From the NCBI GenBank assembly GCA_907163375.1, contig CAJQUW010007404.1:620001-684000 (forward strand): a DNA stretch of 64,000 nucleotides, given 5' to 3'. Below the pieces are notes generated by a model that searched no databases, was not told where the DNA came from, and saw only the letters and a list, made by a program, of their open reading frames with translations. This DNA comes from Prostheceraeus crozeri. Lineage: Eukaryota; Platyhelminthes; Polycladida; Euryleptidae. Made by a program: the position numbers and the translations under genes. The first letter of the stretch is position 1. Each line of letters starts with the position of its first letter. Below are positions 44,928 through 55,892 of the stretch, piece after piece.

Positions 44928-47900
44928 ATGGCGGAAGACGAGTAAGTCCATTTTTTTGTTTTCAGTGCTCTCGCATCAAAAACACAATGTACTTTTTGCA
45001 AATGTTTTGTCAAATACGATTGCTGCATATAACTATAAATATTATCATGGAGAGAAACAGCAAAAAAATCTATTGTATAACATAGAAAATATATATTTTA
45101 TATTGCCGTCCTTTTTAAAGGACGTTGTCACTTGAGTCACTCACATATGTCATAATTCTAAAATTGATTAGTCGTGTGTCGACAATAATCTTGCTTTAGA
45201 AATTCAGACAATGTAACTAAACATCTAAAGCAGAATAATTCGATTTGATAACAGTTTATCAACATACTGTATATACCCATAAACGTCCTATAAAATGCTT
45301 TGGGAAGCCTTATATACATGTATATACTTGAGAAAATAATTTGAGTATTATACAGTCGGCCTATTTTACTTCCTAACAGTGGCGGCGCCAAGGGGTTACA
45401 TACGGTTACTGATGGTAACCGCTAGAAATCGAATTGTAACCGTACTTGTAACCATAGATTTTTTTCTATTTTTTTCTATTTCTATGCTTGTAACCGTTCT
45501 GTGAATTTGAGCTCATTGACTTGACGACTACATCAACATTAAAAAAACTTGTGCGTCTTATAGAATCTGAGCCATGTCAGTCTTATTCTATCAATAAAAT
45601 GTTTGTGAGACGCAGTGTCGACATATGCACGCAGGGCGCAGAGCAGAGGGATCTGATATCAATAGCAACTGATACATAACGCTGTGGTTTGTGTGCACGA
45701 ATGAAGGATCGCATTTCGTTACAATCGGTGACGATGACGATGACGAATACTTTATTGTTCTATTGAGGGTGCCCTTTCATTGGCCTTGCGAGTTATGAAG
45801 GCAGGAATACAGAGACACGAACTGATTGTGTCTGTGACTGATTTCTGTGACTGAGACAGACACTTGCAGAATCAACAACGAGTGTTGTCAGATTATCAGG
45901 TATGGATAAATGGCTATTTTCTGCCAAAAGACGGAAGGAGTCTTCGCCTAGTGATTCTACGGAAACAGCTGTGATAGACGTAAACGTGTAGCTCTTCGAA
46001 AATCTACTTCACCGACTGACCAGTGTGCCCCTTCCTCCGATATTGATCCAACGTCGCATACATCAAATGAAAGTGAGTGTTCTGTGTCTACTTCTCACCA
46101 GAAAGCTACTTTGTCTTCGAACGTCCACATCGATGGTAAATTTGACTCTCTATTGACTGAAGAATTCATGTCTATTGAATCGTGTCCAACTGATGCTGAA
46201 GACGATCTTCTTGGTACACCATTGTCATTTATCAGACGAACATTTCACCCTATCAGCAGAAGCCAAAAGCGCCACGAAACTCATGCCGTCCGCGCCACAG
46301 TTAGCGCGTATAGTTCAGGGGAGCACAGAAAGTTTTCATGTCCAAGCCATCTACACATCTATGAGCATAATTTCATGAAAATAAGTAGCATCCGTTAAAA
46401 AATTCAGATCATTTATGCAACCAGTAATATAAGTGATGTAACCCATTTGTAACCGTTTTACTCGCTCGCTGGCGCCGCCACTGCTTCCTAATTTACTCAA
46501 AATGTATGCATAATGGGCCAGGAGTGAAATAAAAAAATATGTCAATTGCGGGACTCTAACTCACAACCGTGAGGTCCATTACCAAGTCACGCGTCCATTA
46601 GGCCACCGTCTCGCTTGATGCAGTGAACCGATAACTACTGATTTATTACACTTGTATTTGAAAAGCAGTAGTGTGATACCTTTGTCTTCATTTTCAGGGT
46701 GCAGCGATATCGAAAATATCTTTACAAAGCAACTTTGGCTGAAGCAATTGATGAAGTGGATGGCTTTAGGAGGAGTTCTCGTATAAGATCTATCGTCATT
46801 ACACCTCCTGTAGAAGATGGTGTTATTACTGACGAAGATAGTGATTCCGAAGATGTTGGAAACAATATTGATAAGGTTGGACATGGAATAATGAATGCAC
46901 CGGTTGAAATCGTAATTGAACAGGAGTGTGAAAATGAAGAGCTCGATAATTCGATTGAAGACCATCGTTCAAAGAAACAAAGAAAGATTTGGTCAGAAAC
47001 GGAGGTGTCTGAATGCAATTTCAATGTTGATTTTCCGGACGATGAAAGAAAAGATATACCAAACGATGAATCATCTGTTTATGACTATTTTACGAGATTT
47101 CTGGACAACACAGCTATCAAATTAATTGTCTCACAATCGAATCTTTTTGCTGGAACGAAAAATGCCGATTTTTCTTTTACGGAAGAAGACATTTATTGCC
47201 TGTTGGCAGTCATGCTTCACTCTGGATATTGTAAAATTCCCAACAAGCATCTACTTTGGTCTGGTGAGAATGATATCCCAAATATTGTTGCACAGAAAAT
47301 TGGCCGCACAAGATTCGAGAATATTCTACATTACGTTCATTTTAGCGCCCATGAATCAAGTGATGATCGACTTCATAAATTACGACCAATTATTCAATTG
47401 TTGGAAAAGAAATTTCTTGAAAATCGAAAACTTACGGAGAACTTGTCGATCGACGAATCGATGATACCGTACTATGGAGGTCACTACAGTAAACAGTTTA
47501 TAAAAGGAAAACCCATAAGATGGGGCTACAAAAACTTATGCCTCTGTAGCTCAGATGGTTACTTATATTCGTTTGAACTTTACACTGGCAAGTCATCCGC
47601 ATCGGTATTAAATACGTGTGCAATGAAAGAATTTGGATTGGGTGGATCTGTTGTTCTCCGATTGATTGACTTATCTTCAATACCACCAAATTTGGGACAC
47701 AAGGTTTTTATGGACAATTATTTTACGTCCGTGTCTCTATTCGCTGAACTGGCTGATAAGAAGATATGCGCTACCGGGACGATAAGAAAAAATCGAATCC
47801 CTTCAAGTCCAGTGAACTTCCGTGTACAAGAAAAGGAAATGAACCGTGGTGATTCATTCTCCTTCTCAGGAGGTGGAAATTTGCTGACCGTTTGGAAGGA

Positions 47901-48429
47901 TAACAGTACAGTGTGTGTCTTGTCGAATTATCACAGCACGGGAAGCAGCCAGACGCAAAGATGGAATGGGCAAGAAAAAAAGAGAATCTCGATTACAATA
48001 CCGACAGTGATTAAATCTTACAAGTCAATGGACGGCGTGGACCAACTCGACAGCAATGTTGCAGTTTATCGAACACGGCTCAGACAACGAAAATGGTACT
48101 GGCCCATATTTTGCTATTTGGTTGACTGGTGCGTCAATGCGTGGATTCTAAGTCGTGATGCGGGTCTCGGACTAACACAATTGCAATTTCGGAGAACATT
48201 GGTGCTCACCCTGTTCAAGAAGTTACCTGAACGAATTGCTATCAAAGCTATCACAAGAAATCCGAATATTTCCAACGGATACCGTTATGATGGAAAAGAC
48301 CACTGGCCGATACAACAACAGTCGCAAAGACGATGTCAAGGATGCCACAATGGCAAATCTGAGGTTACCTGCTCAAAATGTCATGTGGGTTTGCACATTG
48401 GATGTTTTCGTTCTTATCATGTGCAATGA
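44928..48429 (+). CDS. piggyBac transposase, two exons
   Basis: The enzyme cuts and pastes its element precisely at TTAA. Exon 1 (44928-44941, ATGGCGGAAGACGA) ends at a good 5' splice site GTAAGT. Exon 2 starts at 46698 after TTTTCAG, and the join gives MAEDEVQRYRKYLYK and an open frame of about 581 codons to 48429. Without exon 1 the frame has no ATG at this point. The acidic N-terminus is followed by the DDE fold: Asp in LSIDESMIPYYGG (about 257), Asp in FMDNYFTS (about 344) and Asp in MDGVDQLD (about 453), matching the family triad. The C-terminus is a cysteine-rich zinc module (CQGC, CSKC, H-x3-C). Length is normal. I see no stop or frameshift, so the gene may encode a whole protein; the splicing is inferred from sequence. 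Confidence 0.85.
45377..46483 (+). mobile_element. hAT derivative nested in the piggyBac intron
   Basis: The ends CAGTGGCGGCGCCA are inverted repeats, and the 8 bp CTTCCTAA is duplicated outside (45369-45376 and 46484-46491). GTAACCG-type repeats cluster inside both ends. An ATG at 45902 opens MDKWLFSAKRRKES, a start typical of hAT transposases of the DUF4371 type. The frame closes soon after, near 45990, and a second frame (46084-46398) continues without recognisable catalytic parts. It is an internally deleted, non-autonomous copy. At 1,107 bp it makes up most of the 1,756 nt intron. Confidence 0.85.
46553..46622 (-). repeat. tRNA-like SINE head in the piggyBac intron
   Basis: On the minus strand box A TGGCCTAATGG and a box-B-like GAGTTAGAGTCCC stand at tRNA spacing. 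The acceptor strands do not pair and the T-loop deviates, so it is not a tRNA gene. Box A matches that of the SINE-like family at 11.9 kb. Confidence 0.4.
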
Positions 48430-48689
48430 GTGCCAATGACGTTTTTCCCTATTTTTTTCATTCGGATGGACTGAAAGTAACAGCGTCCTTTTAAAAGGAC
48501 ACCCTAAAATTCGATCTTTCTCGAATGTAAAGTTCTATATTTTTGTATTTAGACTAATTACATGTTATTAATGAATAATCAAGAAGAAAATTTGAAATTA
48601 TCTCTGGTTTTCTGGTATCGGGCACTAATGGGTTAATTCGCTTGCTTGTCATACTAACATGTAATCAAAACTAACTACTGGCATGAAAA

Positions 48690-49600
48690 CTAGTTTCAAG
48701 AAAATGGAGTGTGTGACACTAAGCAAGCTGATAAGTATTTTTGAATGTAGAATCATGCTCAATGAAGAAACAGCGAGGCAGGTGAACACATTCAAGTACC
48801 TCGGATAAAGCGTACACAAAATGAAGGATGTCAGAGTAAGGCAAGGTCGGAGGTACACACGATAGTCCAAAAGCCGGATATTGTACATCGTATTGTGATC
48901 CTTTCGTGATCCACAAGATATAAAACCGCAGCTAAGCTATTATAATTCATGAGCTAAGCTTAGATGGAAATCTATTGCTGACTGCATTAAACAAAAGAAA
49001 GTGACTGAGGGTTTTGTGGTCTATGGCCTCTTCCGTGAGCCAGATCTTATTGAAAGCAAGCTGCTCATACTTGGAAAACCCAAGATTTGCGCTTAATGCT
49101 GGTGGCTTATACTGTTTTCTCTCATCGAGGGAATGTGAAACGCAGACAAAACATTTCTTTGTTGAACTGGACAGTGCAAGACAGGATGACAGTGTAGAAG
49201 CGATTGTGAAGTCTAATGCTGTGTATACTTAATCCTTGTTTGGATTCAAATCCTGACCTAAAATGCGATGATTGATAAACGCGTTTCTCTATGCATTTCA
49301 TCTTACAAACATTGGAAATGGGATTTGTACGCTGCGCAGAATGAAAAGAATATAATACGTCACTAAGAAGGCAAACGAAGAATTACTTCGATAAATAGGA
49401 CAAGCATTTCATGAGGAAAGAAAAGCTTGAGCATGCTGCAATACTGCTGCAATGCTGCCGAGGAGCACGGTGTCCTAAATAAGTGGACCAACTGAAGGAC
49501 GGATTGGATGTAATACCAGAAATCGCATCACAGATCGTAAGCAGTCGTGGGAGTGAAGGGACATGTCAGAAAAGAAGCTGTTGACGGCTGGGACAAAGAA
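48690..49600 (+). pseudogene. Scraps of a LINE reverse transcriptase
   Basis: At 48760-48806 the plus strand reads LNEETARQVNTFKYLG, the strand following the RT catalytic region in several LINE groups (the usual wording is close to EQVNTFKYLG). At 49483-49560 it reads VDQLKDGLDVIPEIASQIVS, resembling the C-terminal end of such proteins. Stops interrupt both, and the stretch between has no clear match. This is an old, decayed copy, perhaps with an insertion at about 49.0-49.25 kb. The clade cannot be assigned. Confidence 0.5.
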
Positions 49601-52098
49601 ATAGAAATGTACAGTATTTTCGCATCATTTTGGTAGGTGCTGGAATATGTATTGTCCCACCTAAGAGTTGGCTGGATTTGCTTCGACAGGTCCACCGCGC
49701 AGTTTTTAAGAAATTAGAATTTGCCTTTTATTCATGGCAACAATTTGTTTTTCTGCATAACTACCGGTCCCGAAGTAACGTGGCTCAATGGTAAATGATT
49801 TAAGTTTTATCCGGAGGCTAGGGAAAGCAGTCATTGACAGCCCGTCACCTTAACATTAGGTCTCACCCACACTGAAAGCAAGGCAAGCACCACCGTCTCG
49901 AGCAAGCGTATCTCCGCAAGCTATCAATCGCTCTGTTTTGTTTTGCTCACAGTGTGGCATTCTATAATTGCTGCAACGATGACTTTATGTTTGCTGCAAA
50001 ACGCTTTTCTCGGAAACGCTTGGAAAAGCTCTCAGCGTGCCTGAGGCCTTACAGTGCCGAAAGGCATAAATTGGTGGACAAGCAAGGGCAAGTTCCTTCA
50101 ATAAATGATCTATCGATCTGCACTGATTTCCATTTCAGAAAGACTGTTGTCATTGTCTCTCATTGAAGTCAACAGAACAACGAAATACGAGTGATGCATA
50201 CACGTGCAACCTGTGACAAAAAGTGACATGTTTTCAGGATCTAAAGGGCGTGGTACATTTTAAAGCTTGCATTAAGGTCGATAGTAGTGCTGAATAAGTC
50301 CATTATCAAGACTTTGAGAAGAATTATTGTTGCATCCGCCCATACACTGACTGATGCCGTATGCCTATACTAATATCACAGCATATTATTATGTATCTTC
50401 AAATGATCTTACCGTTTTAGGATTGGAAATATCAATTTCTGAAGTTATTGTCACGACTTCCACTGACGCAGACAACCAACTTGGGAAACGAGGGCGCTTA
50501 TGTATCCGATTAGCGAATTTGGTCAAGTTCACTTGAGGGATAGAAAGTAACTGGCACAATAAACAACTCGGTAAATCATCAGCACCTCAGGAGAATTAGA
50601 CAGAGTGATTACTGTGATACCGTATTTAGCCTTTATACAAATTAGTAAGTTATCAATTTGCGATTTGGTTGTTCTCCTTCACAAATACGATTGGATTTTT
50701 CTCTACTCCAATGGCGAATTCGTTATCTTGACTGTCGCGACTTTCTCCATCATTACAGATTTGCGGATTGTTATGATGAAGTGAAAAACATTTTCATAAT
50801 CTCAATGGGATTCGAAGTTTGTTATTTTGACATATCAGTAATTACGACAAAGTCATCAAAGATTAAGTTTAAAACAACACGAGTGTTTAGTATGCAGAAA
50901 GCTACTTATATCGCTTGCTAAATGACTTTTGTCCTTTCGCAGTTTTCATCGGATACTCTTAGACTGTTTGCATGGGAAAATCTTTCATTCTCAAACGCAT
51001 GAAGTATGAGAAACATTTCAAAGGATTGAAAAACATCGAAGAAATATAATTCTGATGCTGGAGTCACTTTTCACATTCCGTTAGCTAGAAATAAACCGAC
51101 TGAGCAACTTTCAAACCGTCCCAAAATGCATAACATTTAAATTATTAAGCTATTTGTCGATTTCGATCTTTTAAAAATACTTCTAGGGATGTGGATAACA
51201 AAAATCAACTCTCGAGGAATGGAAATGCATTCTTAATGGTGTCATTTTTCACTTTTCAACTGAATCATCTGAGGTTAAAGATCTTTGAAAGACAAGGAAA
51301 CCCGAAATGTAGATAATGCTGAATAACAAAAGTGTGGTTTGCTGACAGTAATATTTGATCATGTATGATATTTCTTGAAAACAAAAACACAACGTTTCAA
51401 TTGAAGGATTTATTTCTCAAACGTGTATTGGAAACATATATTTCCATGATTAGTGGCGATCAGCGGCATTGTTCCCCAGACCATAGGCTTTTGCTATAAT
51501 GGATTCCTATTTCTGCAGCATATAGCATGAATTGTAAACCAGGGCTATTCAAATTATTAATCTGACGCTAGCTTGATTTCAATGAATTAAGTACATACAT
51601 ATTCAAGTTATGCTAGTTAGTATACATGACTACAGAATGGGATGAAGATGAAGTAATACGTGAAAGCTGATGTTGAAATGGGAATTGCTTTGAAGTCCAC
51701 AGACTACCCCAAAGTAATCACATTTTGACTATACCTCATGTGAATTATGAATCATTTTGATTGAGTCCTATGTGTCAGCCTTTCCTTCTGAACAGACTAA
51801 TAATGAGCATGCAATCCTTAGCTGATTCTTTCAATTCGACCCTACTTTTCTAAGATTTCAAACATCAAATGACTTTGCAAATGACAGTGAAAAAGCATTG
51901 CTAATTTCTCATATGACGCTGAATCGCCTTGGTCAAAAGAGCTGATATATACATTTTTTCTTAACATAGTATATGGTCTTTATAGTATATGGCATGTAGG
52001 ATGTGGCCAATAATATCCATGTATATATAATTGCGAAATAATGAGGAACGCAAATGGTGTTATATATTGTAAAACAGAAATCAACTAGATTTCCAAAT
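49601..52098. other. Unassigned DNA
   Basis: About 2.5 kb without a supported gene or bounded repeat. Short frames (for example 49954-50166 and 50658-50921) lack any recognisable domain. Confidence 0.45.
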
Positions 52099-52138
52099 AT
52101 GCCAACATGTTTCGCAGCTCGGCTGCTTGTCAAGGCAT
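52099..52138 (-). ncRNA. Decayed hammerhead-like motif
   Basis: On the minus strand: stem I ATGCC, core TTGACAA (two changes from CUGANGA), a perfect 5 bp stem II GCAGC-CGA-GCTGC, GAAA, the self-complementary stem III ACATGT, triplet GTT, and the stem I partner GGCAT. All three helices can form. It lies about 270 bp downstream of the GIY-YIG frame of a Penelope-like fragment, where such elements carry their hammerheads. The two core changes suggest it no longer cleaves. Confidence 0.55.
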
Positions 52139-52229
52139 CTATGCATACAACTGATTGTAAAAAAATTACATACAAACTTAAATACATGAGGAGACGAAAA
52201 TTCAAAATTTCTTATACATAGGGAGAAAT

Positions 52230-52610
52230 TTCTGAAAGAACATAGCTTCTTTGCGCTCCCTTCCACGTTTAGATGCTAGAGGTGGTGACTGATGAAATGG
52301 ATTGCACAAAAACCTTTGTAGCACATAGCTATGTGTTTGCTCACTTTCGATATTGAGGATCTAGAGTCAGATATCTGCTGGCGATGAAGAGTCATGCGCT
52401 TTCGAAATGTATCGCCAGTCTGACCTATATAAAATTGATGGCATTTACAACACTCGAGCTTATAAATAACATTGGAGGACCAGCATGAAATATTCTGATT
52501 GATGTTAAAGCGCTTGAGACCATCTTTGGTAATGAAAGAAATAGAAGTACCAGTAATGATGTCGCAAGCTTCACAGCAGGTATCATTTTAACGTTGGACG
52601 CCACGAATGG
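52230..52610 (-). pseudogene. Penelope-like element, C-terminal GIY-YIG fragment
   Basis: The minus strand encodes SSNVIYKLECCKCHQFYIG followed by QTGDTFRKRMTLHRQQI (about 52485-52380), a clear GIY-YIG nuclease segment with a C-x2-C pair, preceded by a TGTSISFITKDG stretch. It differs from both other Penelope-like families in this window (FYIGQSSRPF and RYIGRTERRL), so it is a third family. Only this last part of the protein is present. At 52652-52676 sequence shared with 55561-55590 (GTAGAGGAACAGCAAAACCA) follows. Confidence 0.7.
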
Positions 52611-53022
52611 TATTTTTGTTCTTTTTTTGATAATATTGAAATTGTAGAGGAACAGCAAAACCAAGTACGAACATTTCATTTTTCACCGATATATTTCGCT
52701 AGCTCTTTTCAAGGTGTACACTGGAGTGACATTAGTTGGACATGAACACAAAATTCGTCGTTTGATGAGCGTTTACAATTATTGATTAACGGAAAAGAAA
52801 CACAATTTGCAGACACAGAATGAAAGAAGTCATCAATGAAGGCATGAAAGCTATGACAAATGATACTATTCATAAAAGACAGCGGGTACAAAATAAATAA
52901 GCTCTAAAATAAAGCGTAGGACAATACTGTTTACACTAAAAGAACAAAATTAGCAAAATTAAAGACGAGAGAAATAAATAAATTGAATGTCTGTAAATGG
53001 AAAAAGTGGGAAAGAAAAATAA

Positions 53023-54113
53023 TTACCAAGGAAGGATTAGGTTAAAGACAGTCTCCTTCTGTACACACAAGTCTGGTTGAGAACTCTTTATAAGGAGAGC
53101 CTTGTTCCGACATCTGCGTATAATCGTAAAACATGACTTCGCCGGTATACTCGGTGTGCAGGTGAGAAGATGTCGAGTAATGCTACTGCTCACTTTCCTG
53201 GTGTGACGTCGTCCACCCTCAATCCACCGTGGAACATGCTCCGCAATTCTTTGGACAAGTCTGCGCTCCGTTCTGCCGATATACCTGCTTCCACAAGTAC
53301 ATTTATATTCGTAAATGACGCTTGATTCGGCTTCTGGAGGCAAAGAGTCCTTCAACTGAGGACGTCAAAGACGCTGCGTAACTGGAACTACTCGTAAGTC
53401 CACGACCGGATACACACCTGACACCTCCTTCTTGAGTTTCATCCTCATCCAATTATAACTCTGGTCACCCTTGAATGGAATTCTGATTGATATCACTTTC
53501 TTCCTTGGTCCGACCTCACGGCACTCCTCCGATGCCGAGCTGAATTTGTCGATCAGCTTTTGAGGATAACTGTTGCATAGGAGAGTGCGGCGAATAAACA
53601 CACATTCACGAGGCAGAAATTGCGGAGAACATATGCGTCTCGCTCGATAAAACAAGGTCTTGATTAGACCGGTCTTGTAAGAGAAGGGCACACAACTCTT
53701 GAAATGGGTGTATAATCTCGACCACGTGCCCTTGCGAAAGATCGAAAAAAAATTGGACGTAAAGGAATATCAGTCTTATGGATTTTCGGCAATCCGTACA
53801 GGCGAGGGATTCTAGATCCATGTGGCTTAACTTTCTCAAAAATCTCTTTGGTAATGACACCATCATCCATGCAACGCTTTAGCTGATTTGTGATTTTAAT
53901 CTCGGTCTTCGAGGTACCATCAACTGACTATCATCAAGTTTGAACTTGGACGGGTCACCAAGGATTACTTCCATCTTACTAACATAGTCAGCTCTATCCA
54001 ATAAAACAACACCGTTTCCTTTGTCTGGCTTCGTAATCACCAAATCCTTTCTCATTCGAAGACTCTTCAGAGCATCCAGTTGTTCACGAGATATTGCATC
54101 AAACTCTGGTTTT
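53023..54113 (-). pseudogene. Penelope-like protein, copy A, RT core deleted
   Basis: In protein order: LVITKPDKGNGVVLLDRADY (about 54045-53985); SRIPRLYGLPKIHKTDIPLRP (about 53815-53750, RT1); then directly VPFSYKTGLIKTLFYRARRI (about 53695-53640), which normally follows the whole RT core; and the nuclease part YEYKCTCGSRYIGRTERRL through IAEH (about 53315-53245). RT motifs A to C are absent. The pieces lie in three frames, so the copy is not functional. Confidence 0.75.
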
Positions 54114-54655
54114 AAAAGAAGAGATATACTCTGGCAACAAAGTAAAGAAAGCAATTAGTAGTGTAACTGCTATTCCATGTGTGTATATAGGGTGATTCAA
54201 GAGGTCGAAAAATCAATTAACACATAAGTAAGCAACTTTCTTGATATCATATAACAAAATAACTTGATATAAATAAACGTGATGCTTTATTAATTCCAAC
54301 AATCACTGCCGTTTTCTGCAGTTCAACGTGTTCAGTGAATTGGCAATCTTAAGGCTGTTTTTGAATGAAATTGAGTACCTGTAGGTTAATCACTCATTTT
54401 AAAGACAAGTCTTCAGGTGCCTAGCAACAAGCCGTTGAGATGCTTTGATCATTTTGAGAGACTTTTATCATGTTCCCCATCAACTGGGCTATCATAAGTG
54501 TTCAAACGACACAGACAAGTTATTTGACCCAATGATGATCTTCAACATCTTTAGTCTTATCATTACGTATCTTTGGCACATTTATACGAGGTTCAACGAC
54601 TTGTCTTGGTCTATTGTCAGCAACATGCCATACCATGTAAATAGTCATTGTAAAT
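54114..54655. other. Spacer between the two Penelope-like copies
   Basis: About 540 bp that do not resemble the flanking copies. A 70-codon plus-strand frame (54445-54657) has no known motif. It may be an insertion or captured flanking DNA. Confidence 0.4.
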
Positions 54656-55583
54656 AGCTGATTTGTGATTTTAATCTCGGTCTTCGAGGTACCATCAACT
54701 GACTATCATCAAGTTTGAACTTGGACGGGTCACCAAGGATTACTTCCATCTTACTAACATAGTCAGCTCTATCCAATAAAACAACACCGTTTCCTTTGTC
54801 TGGCTTCGTAATCACCAAATCCTTTCTCATTCGAAGACTCTTCAGAGCATCCAGTTGTTCACGAGATATTGCATTAAACTCTGGTTTTGTCGAATAAACT
54901 TTATTCGCAAGATTGAAAAACCCTCCTTTCAAAGATTGCACTGCGTCGGGATTGTACGGTGTAAGATCACTGAGCTGCGACATAGTTAATTCAAATTCGG
55001 CATTAATATCTTCCCTTGACCATTTCGTATTAGGAACACCAAAACTCAGTCCAAGAGATAGAGAGTCATTTTCATTTGGCTGAAGATCATATGAAGAGAA
55101 GTTGTGAATAACCTTCTGATCACACACAGTCGAGAGACCTTCACGCATCTTTGACCATTTCCAGTCAAAAGTTTTCTCCACTTTCAATCTCAGCGATCTT
55201 ACGAGGTTAGAAGTCATATGTCAGTATTGAAGAAAACGAAATACAGACAGTTCAGTCTCGGAAATCAAAAGCCCCTCAATCCTTTCTTGAAGGTGCAACT
55301 TGTTGGTTCTCATCTCAGTTATTCGCACAGACAAGAATTGACTGCAAATAGAAGAACTAGGCAGAAGATTGACACGACGAATGTCATTCAGAATCGATCT
55401 GTCATAGACACCATCCACTAGACAACGCTCAAAATAGTCCAATTTGATCTCGAGTTTAGTCATTTTCAATCGAAGAGATAGCAATTTGTCCAATTGCCTT
55501 GACCTTGGCTGAAGGTAATTGCGCTTTGATAATGTTGAAACACCCTTCACTTTTGAGACTTTGTAGAGGAACAGCAAAACCAA
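54656..55583 (-). pseudogene. Penelope-like protein, copy B, N-terminal part
   Basis: Two frames: 55583-55221 (VLLFLYKVSKVKGVSTLSKR, then a coiled, Lys/Arg-rich region) and 55217-54645 (FDWKWSKMREGLSTV; SLSLGLSFGVPNT; LVITKPDKGNGVVLLDRADY; ends LKSQIS). This is the region before the RT domain of Penelope-like proteins. It shares its last 233 bp with copy A at over 99 percent by eye. Confidence 0.7.
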
Positions 55584-55892
55584 GTACGAACATTAGTACG
55601 AACGAGTATACCGGCGAAGTCATGTTTTACGATTATACGCAGATGTCGGAACAAGGCTCTCCTTATAAAAAGTTCTCAACCAGACTTGTGTGTACAGAAG
55701 GAGACTGTCTTTAACCTAATCCTTCCTTGGTAATTATTTTTCTTTCCCACTTTTCCATTTACAGACATTCAATTTATTTATTTCTCTCGTCTTTAATTTT
55801 GCTAATTTTGTTCTTTTAGTGTAAACAGTATTGTCCTACGCATTATTTTAGAGCTTATTTATTTTGTGCCCGTTGTCTTTTATGAATAGTAT

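Larger units (their letters stand above)
44730..48632 (+). mobile_element. Complete piggyBac element, 3.9 kb
   Basis: TTAA flanks both ends (44726-44729 and 48633-48636). Just inside, CTCATTAGAG (left) and CCCATTAGTG (right, reverse complement) are the short terminal inverted repeats. The palindrome GTCCTTTTAAAAGGAC lies about 14 bp inside the left end (44745-44760) but about 130 bp inside the right end (48485-48500). Asymmetrically placed internal repeats are a known trait of piggyBac. A variant, GTCCTTTTTAAAGGAC, is at about 45108-45123. The element has a two-exon transposase gene whose intron holds a nested hAT derivative. Confidence 0.85.
52863..55892 (-). mobile_element. Rearranged Penelope-like element, second family
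   Basis: Minus-strand pieces of one family. Copy A (53023-54113) has the N-terminal region, then RT1, then the C-terminal linker and GIY-YIG, with the RT core missing. Copy B (54656-55583) has only the N-terminal part. The 233 bp at 53881-54113 and 54656-54888 are almost identical direct repeats. The 3' end of copy A (52863-53153) recurs inverted at 55603-55892 beyond copy B. Partial tandem copies with an inverted 3' segment are the known terminal arrangement of Penelope-like elements. Confidence 0.75.

Noticed and set aside
46553-46622. tRNA gene on the minus strand in the piggyBac intron
   Set aside because: Good box A, but acceptor strands do not pair and the T-loop deviates.
44755-48490. 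piggyBac boundaries at the inner TTAA palindromes
   Set aside because: Outer TTAA sites at 44726 and 48633 with CYCATTAG inverted ends fit the family better and explain the inner palindromes as subterminal repeats.
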